A stretch of 64,000 nt of DNA from Giardia muris. Its lineage: Eukaryota > Fornicata > Diplomonadida > Hexamitidae. Below, one piece after another: positions 1 to 7,679 of this stretch (its first letter is position 1; each line of letters opens with the position of its first letter). The stretch covers positions 1,364,001 to 1,428,000 of the forward strand of contig CM016926.1 of the NCBI GenBank assembly GCA_006247105.1, given 5' to 3'. The translations under genes and the position numbers were made by a program. The notes below the pieces were generated by a model. It searched no databases and was not told the DNA's origin. It saw nothing but the letters and a program-made list of their open reading frames with translations.

Positions 1-1
1 G

Positions 2-250
2 AATGCCAGGAAGGAGCAGATCAAAACTGCGAAATCGACTCGCAGACCGGGAAAGAGTGAGGAAGAGCGGGAAAGGGCTATCCAGAACATACTCACTTAT
101 GGCGGTAGAAGAGCGGACGGGCGGTTCGCGAATGAGGTCCAGCTATTGAAAATGCTCGATCAGGGCCGAATCACTGAGGAGGAGTTTGATCGTCTTATTG
201 ATGACGTCGCTCATGATACAAATTTAACAGGGCGTCGGCGCAAGGTATGA
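2..250 (+). CDS. C-terminal end of an unrecognised protein (5' end outside window)
   Basis: An open frame enters from the left edge and stops with TGA at 248-250, giving 82 residues. The first half is basic and charged; the second half carries a short helix with the pattern LLKMLDQGRITEEEFDRLI, which resembles the small SHOCT-type motif often found at protein C-termini. This is a visual resemblance only. It converges on the next minus-strand gene with 7 nt between the two stop codons, typical of the packing here. The upstream part and function are not visible. Confidence 0.6.
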   Translation, partial: NARKEQIKTAKSTRRPGKSEEERERAIQNILTYGGRRADGRFANEVQLLKMLDQGRITEEEFDRLIDDVAHDTNLTGRRRKV

Positions 251-257
251 ATCCTCA

Positions 258-2522
258 TCATTCGTCCTGAGGGTCTACCCGTCCCTCCGTGGAGAGTAGT
301 AAGTAGTGGCGCACAAACTGATCGATCGTCTTCGGAGACGTCGTCCTGAACCCGCGATAGGCGTAGATGAAGGCGCAGAGGGTAACGTCAAGATAGCCTC
401 CTGTCCTGTCCGATGGGGTTCGCTCTATGATTGTTTGCCTATTCTCGTTGGAAGGGAACTCTATGTGCTCCCGACTAGCCTCCTCTGCATCAGAGGTGGC
501 CGACGCGCTCATATCTACCGAGACCGCCTCACTATTATATTGACTTCCTTGTACGTTACCATGAATCGCCCCCATCCTTGTCGTAGCGCTTGCCGAGAGC
601 AGAGCGTGCGATTCAAACGCCATGCGGTCGATGGGGGGGGCGTCCTCCCCCTTCGCGCAATTGTTCGAAACCATCTCCAAGTACTCAGGTAGTGGGATGC
701 CACAGACGCAGGGTTGTTCGACGAACGAGACATATTGCCCTGTCACATACTGAGCCACGTCTGAGAACGTGGTCTTGAGCTTCTCGGAGAACGCCAGGGA
801 CGTTTCTAGTTGGTCAAAGATGACACGTACGGATAGTGATGAGGCCGAAGGACAGCTGGTCACATTGGCATCCATCTCGCGAGCAGCCTCCGATAGGGCA
901 ACACACTGGCTGACAGCGAGTAAGACTTCTCTCGTATATGCCCCGCGCGTATACGTACTATAGATCACGGGCGGGATGAAGGCGGGGGTCTCCGGGACGG
1001 CGGGGGTCTCTGGCTTCTTTCCTGTGGGCTTTTTGCCGGTTTCAGGGGGCGGTGGTGCTACCAACGGGTTGTAAACCACGTCTGTGGGGTCTTCGGGAAG
1101 TCCCTTCAGGTTTCGGAGGACTAACTCCATTATCCCAGACTTCTGGTAATTGAAGATGGTGAAGAGGGCGGTCTCTATGTCGGACATCAGCGGTGTCTTC
1201 TTAAAGGACTCAAGATACGAGCGTATCGCTAGCAATTCCGGGCTCTTTGTCACCTCTTCTTCGGATGCTCCTTGGACTCTTTCTTGAAGACCCATCAGAG
1301 CGTCACTGGCGGAGTACACTTTAGTTCGAAGGCCTTCGGACAATGCGAGACAGTCAACCGAAATCGATATAAAGGCATAGGACGTCCAACCCGGGTCCAT
1401 GGAGCTAAGGAGTCGTTGGACGGCACAACAAAGCGCGACGAGCGTCGTATGGCGGGCCAGTAGGTCAGTGAAGCCTACGGACTTCGACCCTTCACCTTCA
1501 TCCTCCCGTGTGCAAAGGGCTATTCGAAGCTGGTTGAAAGAACAAAGGGTGAAGTCCTCATCAACCAGCTGGAAGGCTTCATCGAATACGGGGAGAGCGA
1601 AAGATGCACGTTTCCCAGCTTCTTGCACCACACGGATTGGGAGGAGATTTTCGGCCGTGACTCCTGGTTGTTCTCCCTTTTTGCTTCCTCCTGTTGGTTG
1701 AGGCTTCTTCCCACCTTTGGCAGAGGGTGGGGCACGGCCTTCACCCCCTGGGACAGTCCCTGTCATCCCGCAGGCTAATAGGAAGTCAAAGATCTTATTG
1801 ACGAGCTTCTGGAAGGGAAGTGCATTTGTTCGGGTTGGAGCAAGAGAGATCTGAAGAAACCCTTCCCAATGCAAGAGCTCAAGGTAGGGAATGGGATAAT
1901 GGAAGGTTAGCCGGCTGACATACGTCGCTCTCCGTCGCATCTCGGCAAGGGGTGAGGAGTGCAGAAGATTGACCCCTATGAAGATGAAATACTCATAGAG
2001 GTGCCCAGCTATGGAAGAGTTCTTCTTGGTCGCTCGTAAGATCAAGGGCCAAAGAGAGGAGATCCTCTGGAAGATATCTTTACCGATAAGAGAGAAGATT
2101 TCAGGATCATTGACGATGACTGGTTCTTTGAGATCCACACCCTTAGGCTCTTGAATGACTGGCTCTTTTCGCTTGTCCGTTCCGTGCTCCCGTTGATTCC
2201 CAACTGATGGAGTACTTGCCGGCCTGGACGAGATTTCTTTGCCAGATAAAAGTTCTGAAAGACCGATTGCAACATCGGCCTCTAATTGAAAGGAGAAGGA
2301 GTATTGGATGGAGCAATAGGCCACAACGATGATCAGTTCGGATGGTGGGACGAGGATACAGCTTTTCAGGTGGCATGACCCCGGATGTGTCTGCATGAGT
2401 AGCATGGAGATATAGGCCTCGGGAGAGTCGAGGTTCCCCGCAACACAAGCATTGAGCGCGGCCTCAATCGTTGGGAGGAGGCGGTGTACAGCAAGATAAT
2501 CCGCAGTGAAGTTTGAAAGCAT
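258..2522 (-). CDS. Hypothetical protein, 754 aa, with Pro/Lys/Gly-rich linkers
   Basis: A full-length frame opens at the ATG ending at 2522 and I do not recognise the family. It has helical stretches separated by two low-complexity linkers: a Gly/Lys/Pro-rich one near residues 255-285 and a run of prolines followed by KPTGKKPETP-type repeats near residues 485-515. There is no clear signal peptide or membrane segment, although a hydrophobic patch lies near residues 55-80. Its start faces the Psf1 gene, with 11 nt between the two chosen start codons. Linker-rich helical proteins of this sort are common among flagellar and cytoskeletal proteins of diplomonads, but that is inference. Confidence 0.75.
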   Translation of the reverse strand: MLSNFTADYLAVHRLLPTIEAALNACVAGNLDSPEAYISMLLMQTHPGSCHLKSCILVPPSELIIVVAYCSIQYSFSFQLEADVAIGLSELLSGKEISSRPASTPSVGNQREHGTDKRKEPVIQEPKGVDLKEPVIVNDPEIFSLIGKDIFQRISSLWPLILRATKKNSSIAGHLYEYFIFIGVNLLHSSPLAEMRRRATYVSRLTFHYPIPYLELLHWEGFLQISLAPTRTNALPFQKLVNKIFDFLLACGMTGTVPGGEGRAPPSAKGGKKPQPTGGSKKGEQPGVTAENLLPIRVVQEAGKRASFALPVFDEAFQLVDEDFTLCSFNQLRIALCTREDEGEGSKSVGFTDLLARHTTLVALCCAVQRLLSSMDPGWTSYAFISISVDCLALSEGLRTKVYSASDALMGLQERVQGASEEEVTKSPELLAIRSYLESFKKTPLMSDIETALFTIFNYQKSGIMELVLRNLKGLPEDPTDVVYNPLVAPPPPETGKKPTGKKPETPAVPETPAFIPPVIYSTYTRGAYTREVLLAVSQCVALSEAAREMDANVTSCPSASSLSVRVIFDQLETSLAFSEKLKTTFSDVAQYVTGQYVSFVEQPCVCGIPLPEYLEMVSNNCAKGEDAPPIDRMAFESHALLSASATTRMGAIHGNVQGSQYNSEAVSVDMSASATSDAEEASREHIEFPSNENRQTIIERTPSDRTGGYLDVTLCAFIYAYRGFRTTSPKTIDQFVRHYLLLSTEGRVDPQDE

Positions 2523-2533
2523 CTAGAGAATTT

Positions 2534-3121
2534 ATGTTGAGCTCGGAACAGATCTATGCAAGTAATGCACTCTCCCTGCTACGCTCCCTTTCCGGATCAT
2601 TCACGGTCTATGACGAGACACACGTCCAACTTGCCATCGATGACGCTCAAGCGGCTGCCTTGGCCAGTATTGAAGCACTTCGAACTATAGATCAGAACGA
2701 CAATCGCCGTGCACGTGCCCAGATGCGGAGCTGGTTTATGAGCCATACGATTTACCAGACCCACCTACGGATGCTAGCCAGCTATCACACGACTCGTCTC
2801 AGTCATATCACTCACCTGATCGATGAGCAAGGGGCTCTCCTAGATACGGATCTTGAAGTCCTGGCACCTCATGAGCGGGATTTCGCGCAGCGTCTATACG
2901 ACTTGAGAGCCGCTTACTTTGTTTCGTCGGATCTCAAGCATGTCCCAGTTAGGCTTCTAACGTCTGCACGCGCCGAGGTTCTGGTGATCAGCGATACGGA
3001 CGCACGTTTAACCGCGACTGGTGGTGTAATAGAACTTCCTATTGGTTCCTATCATTGCTTAGGAGTGGATGATGTCCAACCTCTTATCACGGAGAGGAAG
3101 GCCGAGGTTATGCATGAGTAG
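2534..3121 (+). CDS. PSF1: GINS complex subunit Psf1
   Basis: The 195-aa product matches the length and layout of Psf1, a subunit of the GINS complex that joins MCM2-7 and Cdc45 in the replicative helicase in the nucleus. Visible features are an N-terminal helix starting YASNALSLLRSL, a helical core with CLLAYLY-like spacing in HLRMLASYHTTRLSHITHLI, a segment EVLAPHERDFAQRLYDLRAAYF in the place of the family's E-x-x-F-x-x-Y region, and a C-terminal beta-rich domain ending GSYHCLGVDDVQPLI. I chose the second in-frame ATG (2534) rather than 2513, because the earlier one lies inside the divergent gene and the family starts at the later one. The 3' end overlaps the convergent epimerase frame by 14 nt. 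Function is inferred from pattern matching. Confidence 0.72.
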   Translation: MLSSEQIYASNALSLLRSLSGSFTVYDETHVQLAIDDAQAAALASIEALRTIDQNDNRRARAQMRSWFMSHTIYQTHLRMLASYHTTRLSHITHLIDEQGALLDTDLEVLAPHERDFAQRLYDLRAAYFVSSDLKHVPVRLLTSARAEVLVISDTDARLTATGGVIELPIGSYHCLGVDDVQPLITERKAEVMHE

Positions 3122-4280
3122 CCGAGCCGATCGCGGAGACCTGCTGAATCGTGGCCGTTGTTGGAGATATTCTCATCTCTTTGAGGAGGCATTCATCGAC
3201 ATTGAAAATAAGGATTCCTTGGGAGCGTAGCTTCTCATGATCGACCTGGGTAAGGTCGCCCATGAGCCCATCCGCCTGGTTGGTGAACCAGTTCCATGTG
3301 GTCTTCAGCCCGTTGCCGAGCTCGACAGAAGGGTTCCAGGAGCATGATGTTTTGAGACGGTTGCAACAGGAGAGAGAGTCACGGATGTCCCCAGCACGAC
3401 GCTCGCAGTGCATGATCGGGGTCTCCTCCGGCTTGACACCAGAGGCGGCGATGACGAGCTCCGCAAGCCTGTTGATTGTTACCGACTTCCCAGTCCCAAC
3501 GTTGAAGGCGTTCTCCGAGAGTTTAAGGGCGCTAGCACCACTCAAGATGCTTAGGCAGCCCGCAACGACATCGCGGACGAAGATGAAGTCGCGCGTCTGT
3601 TGTCCATCTCCGAAGATGGTAATGGGCTTCTTCGAACGACAACATTCCATGAAGATCGAGATGACTCCGGTATACGGTGAGGATGGGTCTTGACGTGGGC
3701 CGTAGACATTGAAGAAGCGACAGAAGAAGAAGCGTGTTTGGGACTGGCGTTGGTTACATGCCTCTCCAAGGCACTCCATCGTCATCTTCGAGTCCGCATA
3801 CGGCGAGATTCCCTGGTAAGGGTATGTCTCCGTAATTGCTTCCGTTCCACAGTCGCCATAGAAGGCTGCAGACGAGGCCGAGACAACTGCCTTCGCCCCT
3901 GCTCCGATGGCGTACTCAAACACGTTGTTGCTTCCCTCGACGTTCACGGCGTGGTACTTCGCGGGATTAGTCATGGACTCAACGACAGAGATCGCCGCCG
4001 CCAGGTGGATCACGAAGTCGATGTGTGAGGGGAGATTACGGAACGCTACCCCGTTGCAAATGTCTCCATAGATATAAGTGATCGAGGCGCTCTTGGAAGA
4101 CGTGGGACTCAAGACCGTGTGGCCGCTGGCCATGTTGTCGAAGACGTACACGTCCATTCCAAGCGCGTGGCAAACCTCTACGCAGTGAGATCCGATGAAA
4201 CCGCATCCCCCGGTGATAAGGATGGACATACCACGCAGCTTGGCGAGCTCAGGAGAGAACGAGGGCGTAGGTGATGACAT
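3108..4280 (-). CDS. UDP-sugar 4-epimerase, probably UDP-N-acetylglucosamine 4'-epimerase
   Basis: A 390-aa extended short-chain dehydrogenase. The NAD-binding Rossmann motif GGCGFIG is near residues 24-30, an SSAAFYG serine strand follows, and the catalytic Tyr-x-x-x-Lys occurs as YADSK near residues 160-164. RFFNVYGPRQDP and IFGDGQQTRDFIFVRDVV are typical of UDP-hexose 4-epimerases. The enzyme interconverts UDP-glucose/UDP-galactose or their N-acetyl forms. In Giardia the epimerase of this class makes UDP-GalNAc for the cyst-wall polymer during encystation, so the GlcNAc-specific form is my preferred call; substrate choice cannot be read reliably here. It is divergent from the glucokinase across 136 nt. 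Confidence 0.85.
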   Translation of the reverse strand: MSSPTPSFSPELAKLRGMSILITGGCGFIGSHCVEVCHALGMDVYVFDNMASGHTVLSPTSSKSASITYIYGDICNGVAFRNLPSHIDFVIHLAAAISVVESMTNPAKYHAVNVEGSNNVFEYAIGAGAKAVVSASSAAFYGDCGTEAITETYPYQGISPYADSKMTMECLGEACNQRQSQTRFFFCRFFNVYGPRQDPSSPYTGVISIFMECCRSKKPITIFGDGQQTRDFIFVRDVVAGCLSILSGASALKLSENAFNVGTGKSVTINRLAELVIAASGVKPEETPIMHCERRAGDIRDSLSCCNRLKTSCSWNPSVELGNGLKTTWNWFTNQADGLMGDLTQVDHEKLRSQGILIFNVDECLLKEMRISPTTATIQQVSAIGSATHA

Positions 4281-4416
4281 TATTTTAGGGACTACGAAAG
4301 CCCTTTTACGAGGCTCTACTACTTAGGCTTGTAGGTGGTTAGGAACCTTTACTGTGCCGTTGGGAAGGTAGAAGGGTCAAACCTAGTTGTCTAGAACTGT
4401 GGCTTGTTCTTTTGAA
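4281..4416. promoter_or_regulatory. 136-nt divergent spacer between epimerase and glucokinase
   Basis: This is one of the longest spacers in the window and lies between two divergent start codons, so it presumably carries both promoters. It begins with an AT-rich tract (TATTTTAG) next to the epimerase ATG and ends with TTCTTTTGAA before the glucokinase ATG, both matching the A/T-rich initiator expected in Giardia. I see no tRNA or convincing snoRNA in it. Confidence 0.45.
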
Positions 4417-5445
4417 ATGCCTTTCATCCTTGCTGGAGATGTAGGTTGTACGAAGGCCTTTCTCGCCGTCTATGATTGTGAGGCCGAGTGCCATGCCTCG
4501 TCTACATATGAACGATATTTGCCTTCAGCTCGATACACCTCCCTTCTGGAGCTTGTTATGGATTTCCTTTCCGGCTGGACCGGAGACCGTCCCATTGCGT
4601 GTTGCCTTGGGGTTGCCGGCCCCGTGGACGATGGGCGTGTCAATATCACCAACCTCGATTGGGATTCATCCGAGGAGGAGATATCACACGGGACTGGGAT
4701 TCCATGCGTTCGGCTCATCAACGACTTTGCGGCATTCGGATATGGCACGCACGTCCTTGTGCCTGATGACCTTCTGGTTTTTGACTTCGACAGGAAGATT
4801 CTTCAGAAACCTGAGGCCGTCCCATGTACCAAGAAGGGTGTCACCGCGTACCTTGGTGCTGGTACTGGCCTTGGTGCAGGCTTCATTGTCGATGGTATTC
4901 CATACCCCTCGGAGGGTGGGAACATCTCATTATCCTCACTTGAGTGCGAAGACCTTGAATATGCACGTTTCATTCTAGCTAAGTATGACACCGACTTCGT
5001 CAGCTTTGAGGACATGGTCTCGGGCCTTGGTCTTCATGACCTCCACGACTTCTATTGGCAGTGTCTTCATAGTCTCGCTGGTCCAGCTATTCGCCAGCAT
5101 GTCCTTGAGACGGAAGGAAGGATCGATATCGAGTTCTTTGCGAAGTGCGCGGAGACTGGGGATCGTTATGCTCTCAAGATCTTCCGTAAGTTCTTCTACT
5201 ACTATGGAGTCTTCATCAGCAATATGGTCGTCGTCTTCCGTCCGAAGAACCTCTTCATCGCCGGTGGGATCCTGGCGAAGAATCTTAGTCTGCTTATGGG
5301 TGCTTGCTTTGATGAGTTCAAACGTGGACTTCTATGCAAATGGTGTATGCGTGGCTTCCCCGAGATGACTCCAACCATTCATCTTGTGACGAATCTCCGT
5401 GCTGGGCTTCTTGGGGCGCTATATTGTGCTATGTCTCTGGTCTGA
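4417..5445 (+). CDS. glk: Glucokinase, bacterial type
   Basis: A 342-aa ROK/Glk-fold sugar kinase that would phosphorylate glucose to glucose-6-phosphate in the cytosol, the entry step of glycolysis. Visible motifs are the N-terminal phosphate loop GDVGCTK, the LGVAGPVDDG strand, NDFAAFGYG of the sugar site, the adenosine-site GAGTGLGAG, and PSEGGN, where bacterial Glk enzymes normally carry PSEGGH. A further kinase strand reads NLFIAGGI near the C-terminus. The start is the ATG at 4417; an upstream TTG at 4387 would only add a non-conserved decapeptide. Giardia is known to have a bacterial-type glucokinase rather than a hexokinase. The His-to-Asn change in SEGGN is a small oddity. Confidence 0.9.
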   Translation: MPFILAGDVGCTKAFLAVYDCEAECHASSTYERYLPSARYTSLLELVMDFLSGWTGDRPIACCLGVAGPVDDGRVNITNLDWDSSEEEISHGTGIPCVRLINDFAAFGYGTHVLVPDDLLVFDFDRKILQKPEAVPCTKKGVTAYLGAGTGLGAGFIVDGIPYPSEGGNISLSSLECEDLEYARFILAKYDTDFVSFEDMVSGLGLHDLHDFYWQCLHSLAGPAIRQHVLETEGRIDIEFFAKCAETGDRYALKIFRKFFYYYGVFISNMVVVFRPKNLFIAGGILAKNLSLLMGACFDEFKRGLLCKWCMRGFPEMTPTIHLVTNLRAGLLGALYCAMSLV

Positions 5446-5570
5446 TTCTCGACGGCTGTGAATTCTTCAGTGAGGTAAGGAGGGTATCAGATATTGAGAG
5501 ATATCGTGTCCCGGTCCTAGTCCTCGCCCCGAGTACCTCTTAGTTCCCGATTCACTACACGCTACTTGGC
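5446..5570. other. 125-nt convergent spacer, no gene seen
   Basis: This lies between the stop of the glucokinase and the stop of the minus-strand EF-hand-like gene, so it holds two 3' ends. I see TGTGAA shortly after the glucokinase stop, one base from the AGTRAA poly(A) signal. I find no tRNA arms, C/D boxes or ankyrin fragment. Confidence 0.4.
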
Positions 5571-6416
5571 CTAGTTCAACATGGATGCAGACCTGTGTGT
5601 TCCATCATGTGAGCCACGAATACTTGTACTACGAAGGTGTTTGACATTCCACCTTGTCAACAGGGGGTTGAGGATTTGGGTCTGCTCATCCAAGGAGGGG
5701 TCGAGAATTATGGGGGTGTGACTCGTACCAGAATGCCGCGTGTTATGCAGTGTCTTAGATCGTTCTGCGTATGCGAGGTGCGGGGTCGTTGAGGTGTGCT
5801 TATCTAACGCTTGCAAGGACGATAGGATGACTAGCCACTGTTGTCGACTTACCCATCCATCATGGGGATCGATTTGACCAAAGAGATAGCGCAGTTCCTT
5901 CCTAGTGAGTCTATAACGCTTAAGCAATCCTTCACGAAGTCGTTGGACGGGGGCGAAGCAATTGAAGAAGGCATCATGCCAATAGAAGAGCCAGAAGCCT
6001 GGAAGCTTAGAAACATCCGAATATCGATAAAACAGGTAGCAGAAGCTAATGAACTCCAAGATCCTCAAATGTACGTCATCAAGGGATCCGTTCTCATCAT
6101 GCCGAGCATCTTGAATAAGTGGCCGGACCATTATGAAAATGGGATCAACTACATCTTCAGCAGATACCTCGAAACGGTCCGCAATATATCTCCTGGCCGC
6201 CGCATACCTGACAAAGGCGTCATCGACCTCACGCGGCGTCACCCCCGTGGGTTCTGCCAATAGCCAGAAGTCCTCCGCCGTCTCTGGGCCTGAGAAGAAA
6301 TCAGTGAATTGGACGGTGGCGAAATTCACCCTACCCTCTGTTGGAAGCCGCCGGAGCTCCGACCCGCTATGGTCCGAGTCGTAGTCATCATCGAGTCCGA
6401 CGCAAGCGTGGCCCAT
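5571..6416 (-). CDS. Hypothetical protein, 281 aa, with a degenerate EF-hand-like segment
   Basis: The N-terminal two thirds is helical and aromatic-rich, with FISFCYLFYRYSDVS and FWLFYWHDAFFNCF. Around residues 170-200 a helix-loop-helix reads RKELRYLFGQIDPHDGWVSRQQWLVIL, with an acidic loop (D-x-x-D-G) that looks like a shortened or degenerate EF-hand. The last 70 residues are polar and probably disordered. No signal peptide is visible. The start codon is 7 bp from that of the divergent propeller-like gene. A calcium-binding role is only a guess. Confidence 0.75.
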   Translation of the reverse strand: MGHACVGLDDDYDSDHSGSELRRLPTEGRVNFATVQFTDFFSGPETAEDFWLLAEPTGVTPREVDDAFVRYAAARRYIADRFEVSAEDVVDPIFIMVRPLIQDARHDENGSLDDVHLRILEFISFCYLFYRYSDVSKLPGFWLFYWHDAFFNCFAPVQRLREGLLKRYRLTRKELRYLFGQIDPHDGWVSRQQWLVILSSLQALDKHTSTTPHLAYAERSKTLHNTRHSGTSHTPIILDPSLDEQTQILNPLLTRWNVKHLRSTSIRGSHDGTHRSASMLN

Positions 6417-6423
6417 TCAATTT
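6417..6423. promoter_or_regulatory. 7-bp bidirectional start region
   Basis: The entire space between two divergent ATGs is TCAATTT, an A/T-rich heptamer. Given the very short Giardia 5' UTRs and AT-rich initiators, both transcripts must start within or next to this heptamer, or inside the opposite reading frame. Confidence 0.5.
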
Positions 6424-7671
6424 ATGGTGTATAGAGGGCTCGTTTTAGGCCGATCCTTCTCCATCGACTCGCCCCCCTCCTGCGCCGCTCTACATGGCGA
6501 TTACGTCGCGTACGTCATCGGGCGGCGCCTCCGCATCGGGATACTCGGTGAGACGACCCGTTGGACCACCCACGACTTGGAATCGGTCGTCTATTCTTTA
6601 CACTTCTATGACAATGATTATCTCCTTCTTGGAACTGAGATAGGGATCGACCTCTATTGTATCGCCACCATTAAGATCTATGGCGACAACGCGCGCAATT
6701 ACTACAAACGTTTGACAAATACGACAAGAGTGATGCAAATCATTGCGATGAATCCCAGGAAGATCCTATACATACGGGAGAGGGCGGTCAATACTCGTTT
6801 CATGGGGAAGGCCGTAAAGGGGTCTAAGCCCACAGACTGCTACGAGTACCTTTTTACCGATGAGTTTGATGATAGTCAATCGCATACCACACGTGCGAAT
6901 GACTATTGGAACGTCGACTATGAGCTCTGTATGGGTCTTGTAACCATCAAGTCGGAGCATATGAAAACCATTGACGTCTTCTATTTGAAAGAACTTGAGA
7001 TGCGCACTTTAAGCTCCGGGATTGACAACTGCTTTGTAGCTCCTATTTTCGGCTCGGTCGTCCTGGATACCTCATCAGCTTTGTTATGCCTTTGCACCTC
7101 CACAGAAGCTCAGAATGACTTCTCTCTATGCTTCTCAACGGTCACTTACCAGAAAGACCTTCAGAGAAGAGAGGGACTCGAAGATCGATGCGCCGACAAC
7201 GCCCTCCTCGTCTTAGACACTCAGTTCCAAACGGATTACGAATATATACGCGAGATGATGGGTGACGAGGCTCTTCTTGGCGAAAGACCTTCGAGTATCG
7301 CCATCGACGCGGCTAGCAAGCTCGTTTACGTCGCTCTTTCTGAGACCTTAGTAGTGTACGACTTACTCGCGCATCGTGTAGAGCGCATCCCCTCGTCGCA
7401 TCAACCGCTTGTCCTCTCATACCATGCAGCCCTCAGCGGCCAGCCTTGTTCCGCATGCGTCTGTGTCGATTCCGAGCTGCACCTCGCAGTCCGTGGCGCC
7501 GTCAATTCCTATGATGCACGTAGTCATACCTGCCTTGCATTTTGGCGAGCATGGACGGCGACCGGAGGGTCGATTCAGAGCCTGGCCGAGAACCAGAATT
7601 CAATCCTGATCACGGGAAAGGTCACTGGTAATGCAAGCGGCATGCTTGCCATCCTGAGTATGCAGCATTGA
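6424..7671 (+). CDS. Hypothetical beta-propeller-like protein, 415 aa
   Basis: No family was recognised with certainty. The protein is a string of short hydrophobic strands separated by polar turns, for example VVYSLHFYDNDYLLLGTEIGIDLYCI, PSSIAIDAASKLVYVALSETLVVYDLLAHRV and NSYDARSHTCLAFWRAWTATGG. This is the look of a divergent WD40-like propeller without canonical GH...WD pairs. No signal peptide or membrane segment is seen. Its stop codon is 8 nt from the convergent ankyrin gene stop. Confidence 0.7.
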   Translation: MVYRGLVLGRSFSIDSPPSCAALHGDYVAYVIGRRLRIGILGETTRWTTHDLESVVYSLHFYDNDYLLLGTEIGIDLYCIATIKIYGDNARNYYKRLTNTTRVMQIIAMNPRKILYIRERAVNTRFMGKAVKGSKPTDCYEYLFTDEFDDSQSHTTRANDYWNVDYELCMGLVTIKSEHMKTIDVFYLKELEMRTLSSGIDNCFVAPIFGSVVLDTSSALLCLCTSTEAQNDFSLCFSTVTYQKDLQRREGLEDRCADNALLVLDTQFQTDYEYIREMMGDEALLGERPSSIAIDAASKLVYVALSETLVVYDLLAHRVERIPSSHQPLVLSYHAALSGQPCSACVCVDSELHLAVRGAVNSYDARSHTCLAFWRAWTATGGSIQSLAENQNSILITGKVTGNASGMLAILSMQH

Positions 7672-7679
7672 GGACCGGG

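Noticed and set aside
258..400. C-terminal stretch of the 754-aa protein resembling a RasGEF N-terminal helix (LCAFIYAYRGFRTTSPKTID)
   Set aside because: It is at the very C-terminus, where that domain would not be expected, and there is no catalytic CDC25-like domain. Too weak to call.
4281..4416. CCTTTACTGTG, close to the RNA 3'-end motif, and a GTGATGA near 4270
   Set aside because: The last three bases break the motif, no D box follows, and the GTGATGA lies inside the epimerase coding sequence. A second snoRNA is not supported.
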